Origin: Casuarina equisetifolia | Taxonomy: Eukaryota > Streptophyta > Magnoliopsida > Fagales > Casuarinaceae | Assembly (NCBI GenBank): GCA_028551475.1 | Contig: CM052357.1 | Location: forward strand, 23,726,451 to 23,790,450 | Length of the DNA stretch: 64,000 nucleotides | Reading direction: 5' to 3' | In this document: positions 38,075 through 50,236 of the stretch, piece after piece | Position numbering within the stretch: position 1 is the first letter of the stretch | Layout of the letters: each line of letters starts with the position of its first letter | Notes under the pieces: generated by a model | What the model saw: the letters and a program-made list of their open reading frames with translations, nothing else | Database searches by the model: none | Told to the model about the DNA's origin: nothing | Made by a program: the position numbers and the translations under genes

Positions 38075-40177
38075 TCTCCAGGACATATCTCATGTTTGAT
38101 CTTGGTTTGAATTCCTCTTTTGAGCATGATCCTTGTTTGGGTTGAAGAACCCAACGTAGCATGTCCTGATCACAGCCAAAATATCATCTTTTCCTTCAAT
38201 TCAGGTGTCTGGCAACGCACGATGCTCCTCTGTATGTGTCTTTCATTTAAGTCAAACATATCCTTCAAAGGGCTTGGCTTCTCTGCATCAGATGTTTTGA
38301 ATTCCTCTATGGGTTTATTCTCCATACAACTAGAACTGCAAAACATTCCACTGCGCTACACAAGTACTGATTCCCAAAATCTGCAAATTTACAGTCGTAG
38401 GAGTTTGACAACAATTCAGGTGATCTTGCATAAGTTAATTATGCTTTTTATGATGTAGAGGCCATTTTGTTATCATACTTTTAGCTGGCAGTAGTGCAAT
38501 TGCTCAATTCTAATGAGTTAACCTATTAGTACTAATTCTGTTGCAAGCCAAATTACTTCTTATCTATATCTATGTAATATGTGCAACAATATAAATATGA
38601 ATATATATAATCACACTACTCGTTGAATATTCATCAAGAATTCATCTTCTTGATATACTAGTCTAATTTCCATAACTTCATTGTATGTCTGGAGAACTTG
38701 ACATTAAAAGGTGCAAGAACTTCGAAGGGTACTTAAAGTTTACAGATGCCTTTACTTTGCAATCAACAGTGTTGAACTTTATAGGCGTGTTTGTCGATCT
38801 ACTTCCAGTTGCATTGTATTTATGATCCTTTAATACCCAAACAAGTTGGTTTTGTCAAGTCCAAATGTTCACGTTTCCTTTGTTTCCCTAAAAAACAGTA
38901 CTTCCTTATCCCTTGCATCGACTAGATTCACAAAAGCATAAATGCAAAAGTACATAGAGATGAAACTAAGACAAGCTGGGACAGCATGAGATTTTATTGA
39001 GACTAGTTACCACTTCCAAAAGCTATGATCTTGAAATAACTCATGCTTCCAACAGTTTTAGGACGGAAGCATTGCATTATACACTAATAACTCACAATTC
39101 ATGTAATAAAGACACATAAGATGCAATCTTTAGAGCGGTTTGGACAAATTTGTTCTACCTCTATTGTCACTAATAGATTTACTAGCTTATTCTTCTTTCC
39201 ATTAAAATAATCATCAAGAGTACAAGTATTATTTTTTACTCTTTTGACCTAATTACTCTTTATTGGAATTTTGACTAGTTGTAGGATTTTTACAGTAACT
39301 CCAATATTAGCTTTCTCTACAATTTAGGAGCTTTGCAAATCTCAGCACCATCCCTGATATATTAAGCTACCAAACCAGCTTGAGCCATACAAGCCTTTGA
39401 GCTGTCAAGCCAATTCCAAGCCGTTCCCTTTCTCTAGGGTTCACAAAACCCTCAAAATAAGCTCAAGGAAAAGGTTACAATATTGTTTTTATTGTCTATT
39501 CTAGTTCTAAATACATCAATGAGTTTAATAAGACATTATTACCCCTACTAATTATGACAAATCACAACAACTCCCATTTTTCCCATTGGTAATGGAAGTA
39601 TTCCATGTTTATCGTCATCTAATAGACCCAACTCTTGGTCTCTGGTTCAAACCTCCTATACCGAAGATCATCGCCTTAGCAGTATGTCAAAAACTCAGCC
39701 AGAAATCGAAGAGTGGGACTACCTTTTCTGTTCATCATGGACTTCCGTTTGCCTTTTGACGTACTTATCAGATAAGGAATGGATAACATAAAAAAATCAG
39801 GGTTGTTTTCAACAACATATACTATCCCATAACTTACATGCTTGTTTCTTGTTGGCTGTGGTTCTAACACAGAACAGGAAACTCCTGGTTCCCGGCGTTT
39901 GATGGCATGTTTTGTGGGAATAGTCAAAATATATGGGCATTACAACTTATTAACCCCAAAAAGAAAGCTACAATCTTCCTACTTGCATTAATAGTTCCAT
40001 ATTATTTTATTAGTATATTTTTTTCCAAAATTGACCGTCGCTAATGGTAAACTCCGTCTTTGTTGACTCAGGAATGGGAAAAGGACCAAAAATGGATAGG
40101 TTTGAAACTGCACGGCAACTATAAAACGGCAGCGCCTATGTCCTTGTGCCATTTGTCAAAGTCTTCCACAAGGTAAC
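38075..40177. other. Intergenic host DNA with segmental-duplicate blocks
   Basis: No gene recognised. 38850-39040 resembles 2690-2850. 39590-39960 resembles 2860-2975 joined to 8800-9050 (the same sequence without the Gypsy insertion) and also 61180-61620. 40020-40180 resembles 61700-61860 and holds a degraded peptide-gene promoter (ttgaccgtc, then tttgttgactcag). The frame at 38120-38458 has no recognisable content. Confidence 0.45.
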
Positions 40178-40490
40178 ATGAGATCTGAGTTCAAGAGATG
40201 CTTCCTTCTTGACATAGACGGCGAATTTGGAGTCTTAGGTTATAATATGGATGTGAGACATATACACAACAAATATTAAGAACATAAAAAATTTCAGCTG
40301 GTCCAGAATAAACTAATCTCTATGTCTATAGAGAAACAATTTTCTCATTATTTGGATGATCTTATACATAAAGGAGTTATCAAAGAAGAAAAAATCTTTG
40401 TTGAGACTTTCTTTGGTGACTATGATGACTTGGTACTAATTTTACACAGAGTTTCGAAACCTTTCACGAAGTTAGTTCATGCAAGATAGG
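40178..40490 (+). pseudogene. Decayed peptide-family copy
   Basis: ATG 40178 opens MRSEFKRCFLLDI, the start of a family first exon, but the hydrophobic half and the donor are missing. About 290 bp on, gaagttagttcatgcaagat (near 40469) matches the KLVHARD block of exon 2 and then stops. A short internal region replaces most of the intron. A parallel remnant lies at 61855. An array spacer module follows at 40610-40870, as expected for an array unit. Confidence 0.5.
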
Positions 40491-41500
40491 AGACAATGGT
40501 CCGAAGAACGAAAGAAACGTCGATATTTGGTCTTGGATTTTCCGAAACAGTCACTTTACAACAAACCGAATGCCGGTTGGTTTGAAATTACTGGAGCACC
40601 ATGACAACCAAAGAAAAAGCCGCCGCGGTAACGACCTTAACAATCCACCACTGCCGGCTCCTGCAGGCCATGAGGGCAGTCCCTTCGTAGGCATGTCCTG
40701 GATAGCCTGTATTGGGCATCTCAAAGTCTTCAATAGGCAAATATCAAAACAAAAGCATTACATCAATCGCATCATGAAACTGCAGTCAAAGATCATGTTT
40801 CGTACTCCAAAATCAGATAGTACCATATTCACGAGAAGGCATAAATGTGGAGGCCAGTAGGTCCACGAAATTTCATGCACCAAACCCCCAATGCCCGTGA
40901 AAGACATGCTCTACGCAAGAGATAGTGTGCTAAGCAAAAACAATGTTTGGCAATTATATGAATCGTGTTAAAGAACGAGAAAAATAAAACCATAAAATTT
41001 AACATCAAAGAGTTTATATGGTTTTAGGAAAAACCATCCATAAGTCCATGGAGACATCAATATATTCTATGTTTAGGACTTTCGTTCATATAAGAGTTGT
41101 TAAAGAAATTTTTTCTTTTTGATAGCTTTTTCTCTTTGATCATTGGGATACCCCTCAAATAATGCAATACGCATATGACCTTTCAAAACCTTATACTTAT
41201 AAATAACTAGAAAACTTACAATAAAAACTCATGCAACATAGCAAGAGTGAGATGGACAATTTCATTTTTACTAACATGGAGGGTTGTCTTCAACAATGTA
41301 TGACCCACGGCTTGCATGCTAACTTCCTGTTTACTTTGTCCCCATCACAGAACATGAAGCTCTTGATGTTCCCTGATATTTTCTGGCCCTTGAATTTTAA
41401 ATCTATCATTCACAAATGATACATCTAGGGCACTATATCGTGGTTGTCACTTTTATTTTTAATATGAAAGGTACACTAACTACATAATAATCCAACTCTA
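40491..41500. other. Array spacer before peptide gene 4
   Basis: Contains a spacer module (40610-40870). 41275-41410 resembles 30360-30480 (the flank between the orphan exon and gene 3: cttgcatgctaacttcctg, then tgttccctgat). The frame at 40570-40860 lies in the spacer module and is not conserved. Confidence 0.5.
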
Positions 41501-41503
41501 AAT

Positions 41504-41590
41504 GGTCAATTCTACATCTTTGACCTTGTAAAGGAAAAGACGTTTGAAACTGCAGGCAACATTCAAACAAGAGTGCCTACATATTGACTG
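41504..41590 (+). promoter_or_regulatory. Promoter of peptide gene 4 (two W-box cores, weak TATA)
   Basis: GGTCAA (41504-41509) and TTGACC (41520-41525) form an inverted pair of WRKY-type cores 10 bp apart, followed by the cttgtaaaggaaaagacg block. The TATA box is weakened to ctacatattg (about 41578-41587). Confidence 0.45.
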
Positions 41591-41621
41591 TAATATTGGC
41601 TAATCTCTTCCATAAGGCAAC

Positions 41622-43353
41622 AGGGGGTTTGAGCTCAAGAGACGCTTCCTTCCTAATTTTCTTATGCTTACCATCCTGCTTCTTGCATGGAGCTTACTTG
41701 TCACAGGTAAGAGGAGCACTTTTTCTCTTCAAGCTTTGTATACATCTATGGGCTATTGCTTCACGTTCTGTGTCGTTTACTAGTGGGTGTGTATGCGAAG
41801 AGTATAAAGAAGAGAGAGAGAGAGAGAGAGAGACCATAAATCGGAAAATTAAAAAAATTCAACTCTTTGCCCCTTTTCTTGTGAGAGTACTAAATGATGT
41901 GGTTGAAAAGTAAATTTGAAATATCAGGACTCAATATATAGTTTGAAATTACTTTTTTTTTTGTAATAGTCTAAATGTCAAAAAATGTTTAATTTGCTCA
42001 ATACTAGTAGTTAAGAGGAGGGAATACCTAAATAAATAAGGAAGATATCTAATTATAATATTTACATGCAATAATCATTATTTTTAAATAATGAGATTTA
42101 GTTTATAAATGACGAGGTGACAAAATGAAATCATAAGGATTTAATTTTGGACAAGGTATACTAAATGAAATCGTAAATGTTTTTAAACTAAAACTATTGA
42201 AATGTTTAATTTCCTCAATACAAGTAGTTAAGAGAAGAGAATGCCTAAACATATAAGGACGATATCTAATCATAATATTTACATGAAATAACCATTATTT
42301 TATAATGAGATTTAGTTTATGAATGACGAAGTGAAAAAATGAAATCATAAGGATTTAATTTTGGACAAGGTATACTAAATGAAATCGTAAACATTTTTAA
42401 AATAAAACTATTGAAATACTAATTTTATTAGTTAAAAATAATAAAATAGTACATGAGAAAGCATATTTATTTAAAAATATTATAACTCTCTCAAGCGAAT
42501 GTTTTGTGTTATAATTCGAGGATTTCAAACTTAATTTTTTTTAGATAAATTATAATAGTAGGGTATACTTTTAAACTTTCATTTTTTATTTTTAAATGAA
42601 TAAACTCAAATATTCATGATTTTTTTTTTGAATAAGTTATTGCACTCAAACTTGGTTCTAATAGTATATTACAAAGGGCCCAACATCTAGCATATGAGTA
42701 GAACTCAATTTCAAATGTGATATTTTATCATGATTGGATCTTTGTGATTTCATTCTATTGCTCATTAATCATATATTGAGTCTTGACAATTTCTTTACAC
42801 GTAATAGATAAGATAGTGATTGTGAAATCTCCAACTGTTTGGTATAGTATTTTCCTCATTTTTTTAGGTATCTTATTTCATGAAGTATCATTTAAAGGAA
42901 AGAGTTATATTCCTTGTAACTCAATGGATATTCCCCTAGAATTCATCTTCTTCATATATGAGTCCTATTTCTATAAATTTATTGCATATGTGGTGAACTG
43001 GACAATTCAAAGTTACAAGAAATTGGAAGAGTGCTTGAAGTTTACATATGCCTATTTTACTTTGCAAACAGCAGTGTGGAACTTGAAAGCCGCGTTTATG
43101 GTTGTCTCCTTCCAGTTACATTGTATTTATGATCTTTTATTTATTACTTCCTTGTCTATAACTATGTATTAAATTAACCCATTTAGGTGAGAAAATGGAC
43201 AAGTTAGTTCATGCACGAGATGCAGAAAAATTGTCTACCACTGCTGCCGTAAAACAAAGGGGAGGCCGTTCTTTGGCTGTGCCAAAACTTGAATTTCGAA
43301 CTATGCAGCCACCACCGCCACCTCCCACAGCGCCCACGGGGCCAAAACCCTAA
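41622..43353 (+). pseudogene. Peptide gene 4: family copy without the standard start codon
   Basis: Exons 41622-41706 and 43187-43353 (intron 1480 bp, GT-AG) keep one open frame of 83 codons, but the position of the usual ATG reads AGG (caacaggggg where sisters have caacatgagg). The next in-frame ATG is the fifteenth codon and would leave a shortened hydrophobic start (MLTILLLAWSLLVTG). Exon 2 is among the best in the array: GEKMDKLVHARDAEKLS, then KQRGGRSLAVPKLEFR, ending PPPPPPTAPTGPKP. The APTGPKP end is the closest in the window to a CLE-like PTGPNP. Either translation starts downstream and still reaches the secretory path, or the gene is newly silenced: the coding part looks otherwise unharmed. 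The intron has an internal 217-bp tandem duplication. Confidence 0.55.
41985..42418 (+). repeat. 217-bp tandem duplication in the intron of peptide gene 4
   Basis: Two adjacent units (41985-42201 and 42202-42418) share nearly all landmarks, for example gatatctaat, gagatttagttta, gacaaggtatactaaatgaaatcgtaaa. Differences are scattered, so it is not a recent event. Confidence 0.75.
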
Positions 43354-44924
43354 TGGAAAAATCCCATATTTCATGTATAGTTATCTTTTGATGTGGCGTA
43401 GATGTCCTCAAGAGGAAAATAATGTAATGAGAATAGTTTAAATATCAGAATAATATCAGTGTAATATCAGCTACTGCATAATTGTGTTTGCAAAAGACCC
43501 AATGTTCTTCTTTACATCATGAAAGTTTCAACCGTTGGATGCAACTCATTTGACTCCACCAGTAATGCCTATGGCCTTACAACCATTGAACGACCATTGA
43601 TCAAGGTATTAAAGGTGTTGCAGCACTGATACCACAATAAAAAGCTGCAGCGGAAACGACCATAAAAATCCACTCCCACCAGCTCCAGAAAGGCCAAAAG
43701 ACCAGTCCCTTAGTAGTCATTGCATGTATGCCCTGTATGAGTCATCTCAGGTACTAAGCTATTTTAATATCAAAACGAAAGAAGCATTGCCCAAAACGCA
43801 GAGTGAAACCGCAGCCAACTTTGTCGAGATCGGGCAATGACATTAAAAAGTAATATCAAGAATTCACTACTATTATCACCTAGGAAGAAGCAATCCCAAA
43901 GCAAGGCACCAAAGCCTAGTAGTTCATCCATGCAGCAAGTTCAACTTTAGGTTTTACCAATCGCGTAAAAGTTCTGTTTGAGGACTTCACAGAGCCATTC
44001 GGGCTCTGGTGGAGGGAAGAAGCTTTCATTGTTTTTCCTGGACCAAGGTGCCAAAAACTGCTTAATTTGCCTCATAAAAATATTAAAATCTTTCACTATA
44101 CTTTTGTAGGGTGAAGTAGATTCAAATTACACTAAACCAGTTGGCCGCCAAAAAAAAAATGGAAAAATGAAAGCGAGAAGGGTGTTCACCACTAAGAGAA
44201 AATAAGGGACTGACGGTTGGTAAAGAGCGAAGAATGAAAATGGGTGATCCTACAACTTCACATACAAGTTGATGCTTCTCATAGGCTTCATTAATCTTAC
44301 CAAGTCACTACATTTATAGGCTAATGGACTCTGTATAATGGGAATGAATATTGATGCAGTTGTTCGGAATTCGGGTCCGATTGGTGCCGTTCAAAAGAAG
44401 TCTTACAAAGGAACGAGCTTAAATTCTTATAAACCCAATCAAATATGAATTATTGCATCCGAGTGGCATAACTATTACGATGCCCCCTCGGATCTGGAAA
44501 AGGGCACGATATTATTGCACCTCCTAGCTTTCTTGTGGGTAGCTGTTCATGCCAAGGCAATGTTGCATTCCCAACAAACCATCCCCCAAACATCAGTTTT
44601 GGCTAACTTTAATGCTAGTTAGGAATTTGGAGCCGGACAATGCCTCCCCAAATTCATAAGTGAAGGGGTATTTCGCTTTAAACTTGACTTTGTTAGTATA
44701 TTAGAAAGCTTGCGTTTGAAGAAAAGCGGCTTATAAATGAAGAAAACATACTTACTGTTAGAAAATGAGTATTCGTTGAAGTTATTTTGATGATGATAAA
44801 AACAATCCTTGAAGTTATTCTGATGATAATAAAAAGAAATCCTTTAAGCTATTTTGATGATGTTAAAAAGCAAAGCTTTATAAATTAAATTTATATATAG
44901 AAAAATGTGCCAAAAAGAAAATCA
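43354..44924. other. 3' flank and intergenic region after peptide gene 4
   Basis: Contains the usual ttgatgtggcgtag flank and a spacer module (43640-43850). From 43860 to 44760 I recognise nothing. Three imperfect repeats of about 33 bp follow at 44775-44875. Confidence 0.5.
44775..44875 (+). repeat. Three short imperfect direct repeats
   Basis: The unit runs like ttgaagttattttgatgatg plus ataaaaa; three copies in a row with a few changes. Confidence 0.6.
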
Positions 44925-46720
44925 ATATAAGGTATTTAAAACATTATATTTGCCTCTCAAATATCGTCTTAATTCCACATATTAATATTTGAGAATTAAT
45001 TTTTATTCCCTCCATTGCTTAGTTGAACTAAAGTGAACTATATTAGCCTTATATAATCCATGTATTTAGGATTATGTGACACCTTGATTACAAATTATGT
45101 AGACTTGGTGTCACAAGACATGTAGCATTGTGAGGTGTGATTCCTTGGGGTGTGAGGAATCTGGATTGTGGTGGTGTACACCTTTATAAACATTTGAGAA
45201 TATTATTCTCAGGGTTTCAAGTAAATAGGACTCCTCTTAATCACTTTAACAAAAAAAAGTGATCAACGTAGACTTTAGGTGAGTTGAACTATCAATAAAA
45301 CAAATTTTGTATGTTTTTGTCTCTCACTTACTCTCTATCTTCTTGTGAATGTTGTACATTTTGATTTATTATTGAATTTTCTTTTATTCAAAATATATTG
45401 GCACAATGAGACATACATTAATTTTCAACATGCCTAATCTCAAGCGTGGGAAAGCATTTCTCATGGGAACTTGTAACGTGGTGGATTTTGGGCAGCTGAT
45501 ATCACGAGCATTGACAACGAGGGAAAGAGAAGATCGAAAGGTAATTGCGACTCGTTAAAGGGAGAAGCGAACCTCTAGGATAAAAGGTAACTGGGATTGT
45601 ACTCAATTCTCTGCCTATTTCAGTCACCGGCAGTGAAATTTAGACAAATCCAGATGAGATATCAGCCAATCTGATTCTCTCCTGAAACAACTTATTCTAA
45701 TGGACAAAATCACCTAACAGAAAAGGAAAACACCTAACTAAATTACAAAAAATAAAATAAAATAAAATAAAAATAACTGGCAGAATTTTCGAGAACCCCT
45801 TTTAATTCTTTAGTCTACCCTCGTTTATCCACTGGCAGAATAACGTGGCTTTTGTAGCCACGTTACAAAACTTAGTCCATAAGTGAAGGAGACTTGAAAC
45901 TTTAATTCTAATATTAAGTTATAAGATCCACTTATATCATTAAAATGGTTTATAAGAGGTGGAAACATCTTTGTATATAAAGAGTCAAAGACAAAGTAAG
46001 ACACATCGGATTTCAATTATTTGGAAAACACATGGTAATGAAATGGTAGAAAATTACCAGCTCATTTTTTAAAGTAGGCCGCCTATTGCATTGAGGGAGA
46101 GGGATAGAAAATTACCATCCCATTGATGGATTGTGAAAGATAGTGTTATGGCACTGGAAAAAAGCACATATCAAGAAAAATAGACTTTTGCGAAAATTTA
46201 AAATGTTTTTCTATACATAGACTGATTTTCAACTTGACTTGCTGAAATAAAAGGAAAGAAAAGAAAAGAAAATAAGAGATGGCCAGAAAATGCAAAGAAA
46301 CCACAACCTCTTGCAGGTCTGATCGTAAAGTTATTCACATTTTCAACAAACTCCTATGGTGTAGATCTTTGACTAATCCAACTCTAAACGGCCAATTTGA
46401 CATCTCTGATCCATTAAAGGAAAACGATGTTTGAAACTGGATGGCATCATTCAAACAAGAGTGCCTATATATTGATTGTGACGTTTACTATCTCTTTCAT
46501 AATGACAACATGACTTTTGAGGTCACGAAATGCTTCTCCCTTTATCTTCTTATCCTCTGGTACCTTGCTTCTTGAAACTAGTGGCATCATTCAAACAAAA
46601 GTGCCCATATATTGACAATGATATTCACTATCTCTTCATAAAGCAACATGAATTTTAAGGTCAGAAGATGCTTCATCCTTGGTTTTCTTATCCTTACTAC
46701 CTTGAAACTGGATGGCACCA
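44925..46720. repeat. Segmental duplication, copy 2 (partner 9636-11690)
   Basis: Collinear with copy 1, including the LTR-like piece (45065-45385) and the first tandem first-exon repeats. Unlike copy 1, it runs on into a fourth, complete first exon and peptide gene 5, so copy 1 probably lost the gene body. Confidence 0.75.
45065..45385 (+). repeat. LTR-like fragment (possible Copia solo LTR), copy 2
   Basis: Matches 9740-10045 and 59095-59375. Fossil; ends not defined. Confidence 0.35.
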
Positions 46721-46918
46721 TTCAACCAAGAGTTCCTTTCTCTTGACTATGATAGTCATCATCTCTTTCATAAGACAACATGAGTTTTGAGGTCAGGAGA
46801 TGCTTCCTTCTTGATTTTCTTATCCTTACTATCTTGCTTCTTGAAACTAGATGGTACCATTCAAACAAGAGTGACTATATATTGACTATGATATTGACTC
46901 TCTTTCATAAGAAGCAAC
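46510..46918 (+). pseudogene. Three decayed tandem first exons upstream of peptide gene 5
   Basis: ATG-headed first-exon copies at about 46510, 46648 and 46780, spaced 138, 132 and 139 bp from each other and from the complete exon at 46919. Each carries its own TATA-like gtgcc(c)atatattgac element. The first and third read in part like MSFEVRRCFLLDFLIL, but all lack the GTAAGAGG donor: the exon text runs directly into the gaaactggatgg promoter segment of the next unit. They may act as extra promoters feeding longer leaders into gene 5, or be inert. Confidence 0.6.
46876..46883 (+). promoter_or_regulatory. TATA box of peptide gene 5
   Basis: tatatatt, 43 nt upstream of the ATG at 46919, the family spacing. 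The upstream W-box region belongs to the first of the tandem units (about 46380-46430) and is mutated there. Confidence 0.45.
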
Positions 46919-48377
46919 ATGAGTTTTAAGGCTAGGAAACACTTCCTCGATTTTCTTATCCTTACTACCCTACTTCTTGCATGGAGCGTGCTCATCTCTG
47001 GTAAGAGGAGAAGTTTTTTCTCTTTAAGCTTTGTACATATCTATAAGTTTTTGCTTTAATTCTTTAATTGTTTATTTATGGGTGTGTGCGTGAAGAGTAA
47101 GGGAAAGGAAAGTCTTCAAACAGGAAGATTCTAAAGGGAAAGTTTTCAAACTACATTTTACAAGAAGAAAGGAAGGGAAAAATATTCTTTTTGAACTACT
47201 CTATGTGAAGTTCCATACGAGACAAATTGTAAGATTAACATAAATAGGAAATAGAAAATGCTACTCTTTACTCCTACTTTTCATGTAAAATTAATATATC
47301 ATGCCTCAATATATATGTGGTTGGATTTTTTTCTTGACAATTTAATATGTTAGAAAATGTCTAATTTCCTCCCTTAGGAGCAACTGTTAAGAAAGGGGAG
47401 TATTAAAATATTAAAAAAAGATATCAAGTTAAAATATTAAAAATATGCAACAATGATTATTTTTAGTATGCCCCTAGCCTTGACCATCAAAAACTCACGA
47501 GGATTCAATTTGTAAGTGATGAAAAGATTATATGAAATCATAGTGATCCAGATAAGGTATTGCACTTGAATTTGGTATTAATAATATGTTACAAAGGATT
47601 TAACTTCCTAACATAGTATTAGAATTTAGCTCAAGTGTTACACCTTATTATGAATTGGTTTCTTGTAATTTCATTCTATTGTTTATATTAGTCATACGTT
47701 GAATCTTTATAATTTTACAATACTTAGGGAAAATGGACACATTCAAAAAGGTTATTGCTTTAAATCTCCAATATCTTGGCATAATATTTTCATTATCTAT
47801 TTAGGTATTCACTTCTCTTAACTATTTGTTTAGAGGTTCTTTCTATAAGATGAATGAATAGAATACAATGATTCAATCACACTACTACATCAATCTTTAT
47901 TAAGAATTCTCTTTTTAATGCATCAATCTAACTTCCATTACCTAGTTGCATGTGTGGTTAAATTTATGGTAGGAAGGATGAATTGCCTTAAAACCAAAAG
48001 CTATTATCAAAAATTATGTAGTGCTATACAAAACTAAAATTAAATCTAAAGGCAACTTAAAGTTTGTAGATGCTTGTTTTACTTTTACATTCAAAGCATT
48101 GACAAAAGTAAACATTCTATCATGTTCACATTACAATAACATTATGTTGATGATCTTTGAACTATAATCTTACATATCTTTTCTTCAACTATTTCACCTT
48201 GGAAATTATCGATGATGACTATCTTGATTAGGTGAGAAAACGAAGAAGTTAGTTCATGAAAGAGATTCCAAGAAATTGTTTGGAGTTGATACTATAGAAC
48301 AAAAGAAAGGCAGGTCTTTGCCCTCTGCTAACTTCGTATATTATAAACAGGATGCATCACCACCCCCACCTCCTTAA
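46919..48377 (+). CDS. Peptide gene 5: peptide precursor with a short tail
   Basis: Exons 46919-47000 and 48232-48377 (intron 1231 bp, GT-AG) join in phase to give 75 residues. Exon 1 is one codon shorter than in sisters (MSFKARKHFLDFLILTTLLL then AWSVLISG). Exon 2 begins GEKTKKLVHERDSKKLFG, then EQKKGRSLPSANFVYYK, and ends DASPPPPP at a TAA. Just after this stop the same frame would continue with a family-like tip (SLRGPGQVPSP) before a second stop, so the last part of the usual tail has probably been cut off by a nonsense change. If the tip is the active part, this copy is null; if the polyproline is enough, it may work. Preceded by three extra promoter/first-exon units, which is unusual. 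Confidence 0.5.
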
Positions 48378-48479
48378 TCACTTAGAGGGCCAGGCCAAGT
48401 TCCAAGCCCCTAAAAGGCATTCCTTGTACTTGATATATTAGATATATTTGTTAAATGTCTCTTGACCTAGCATATGTCT
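48378..48479. other. 3' flank of peptide gene 5
   Basis: Short family-like flank (aaaaggcattcctt, then gtctcttga) that ends where Copia-derived sequence begins. Confidence 0.4.
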
Positions 48480-48990
48480 CAAAAATTAATCCTAGGTCTT
48501 AGATGAAAACCTTTAATAATAAGACATGCCTTATAACATTCTAGTGAATTGCCAAAGTGATTTTTAATTTTAAACATCCATTTACATTCTATTGGGATGA
48601 CATTTGAAGGTAGTGGAACCAACTCCTATGTGTTCTTTGTTAAATGGATAGTGTATTTTTCTGCCATGGTGGTGTGCCAATTATGATCTTTTGATGCTTT
48701 TGTGAGGTTGTAGGTTCACTAATTGAAGGAGCATAGGTGGTGTGCATATGTGTGTTGACATAGTAAGGTGCATTTAGAAATAGCACCACCTTTGAAGTAT
48801 GTCACCATTGGTGTGTTAGAATTGTTGTTGATTGTTAATCAACAAGTTGGGAAGTTTGATTTGTTTGTGGAAGTGGGGGTGAGGGATTGGTGTTAGCATT
48901 TGATGAATTTTGTAGTTAGGATTTGATGATATTATTGGAATTAGAAATTAGGTCCATGCTGTTGTTGGACTTTTTTCTTTTTATTTTTGC
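48480..48990 (-). mobile_element. Copia reverse-transcriptase scrap, minus strand
   Basis: On the minus strand, about 48700-48500 reads like the start of a Copia reverse transcriptase (CKWMFKIKNHFGNSLE, then a K-[GS]FHLRP-type run). Upstream (48700-48990) fits the variable linker after integrase. A fossil piece without ends; broken. Confidence 0.5.
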
Positions 48991-49229
48991 AAAAAAGGAA
49001 AGTATTGTTCATCAAATACGGTGTCTACAACCATATATGTTTTATTTGTTTTAATGTAGAGGCATCAACCTTTATACTCAAGAAATTTTTAAGAAATACA
49101 CACGAAGTAGATCTAGGATGCAATTTGTGTTTTGTATATGGTTTAAGGTACAGACAAACTAGGTATCCAAAAATTATGAAATGGGAAATTAATGGTTTTG
49201 ATTTATATAATTTTTCCCTAGGAGTAAAA

Positions 49230-49770
49230 CCTTAAATTCATTAATAGAAGGAGGAAGATTCCCAATTGACTTTACAATGTGCCTCTTGAGCCAATTTATG
49301 CATGCTCCTAAGGAGTCTTATCTTGAAAATACCCTTAGAGTCATTAGGTACATTAAAATGTTACCTAAATAAGGCTTATTGACAAAGTTTGATATTAGAC
49401 TTAAATTACAAGCTTCCTACAATGCCATTTATGGATTATATTCCCAAATGGAACATGCAGAACCACTAGTTTTTGCATTAAACTTGGGGATTTTCTCTTT
49501 TTTTTTTCTTTTTTTTCAAGAGTAAGAAATAATATATTGTCTCAGTCTTCTATTAAGTCAAAGTATTGAGCTATGACATTGACTACTTGTATGATCATTT
49601 GGCTTCTTGTGCTCTTTAAGGATTTATAATTATCATTAATAAAACCTATGTTGCTTTATTGTGATAATGAGTTTACCATGAAAATAGTTGCAAATCCATT
49701 ATTTTCTGAAAGATCAAGCATATCAAGATTAATTGTCACTTTATTTGTGAGAAGATAGCTACACAGATAG
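49230..49770 (+). mobile_element. Copia RNase H scrap, plus strand
   Basis: LSQFMHAPKESYLENTLRVI near 49290-49350 matches the conserved Copia stretch before RNase H. Later text near 49560-49770 fits its RNase H with weak similarity. Opposite in direction to the piece at 48480-48990, so two different fragments or a rearranged element. Fossil, no LTRs seen. Confidence 0.5.
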
Positions 49771-50168
49771 TTCACACTACTATATCCCTACATAAGATTA
49801 GCCTACAAATTTACTTACTAAGCTATTAGGTGCTTTTAACCTGGATAGACTACTATTTGGAAGGAAGATGTTTAAAATGATGTGTAACCTATCTCTTGCT
49901 CCTTCCACCATAAAACCCACCCCCTCCCCCCTACCCATGTATTTGATTTCTATCAATGTCGATGAAGAATTTCAACTCCACTCTTGTTTCTTAGCACTAT
50001 TAATGTTTACCATTCTAATATTTGTTCTTTATACTCACGACTGTCCCCTTTTATTTTCAACACAAAAGCTACACTCCTTCAAAATTGCATTGATGAGTCC
50101 TTACTCAATTAGGAATTGGCAGTTACTAACAATATATTAATCCAATTGTTTATGGTAATTTTGCATCT

Positions 50169-50236
50169 TTGACCAAGTAAAGGAAAAAGACATTCAAAAC
50201 TACGTGGCAACATCCAAACAAGAGTGCCTATATATT
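50169..50236 (+). promoter_or_regulatory. Promoter of peptide gene 6 (W-box core and TATA)
   Basis: TTGACC at 50169-50174, then caagtaaagg-aaaagacat, then tatatatt at 50229-50236, 44 nt before ATG 50273. Upstream DNA (from about 49935) matches that of peptide gene 2. Confidence 0.5.

Noticed and set aside
42783-43172. 129-aa frame just before exon 2 of peptide gene 4
   Set aside because: It lies within the intron, has intron-like composition, and is broken in the introns of the sister genes.
43187-43353. Assigning the peptide family to CLE
   Set aside because: Only the PTGP(K/N)P-like tip of one copy fits. The leading arginine and trailing histidines of CLE peptides are absent and most copies do not fit.
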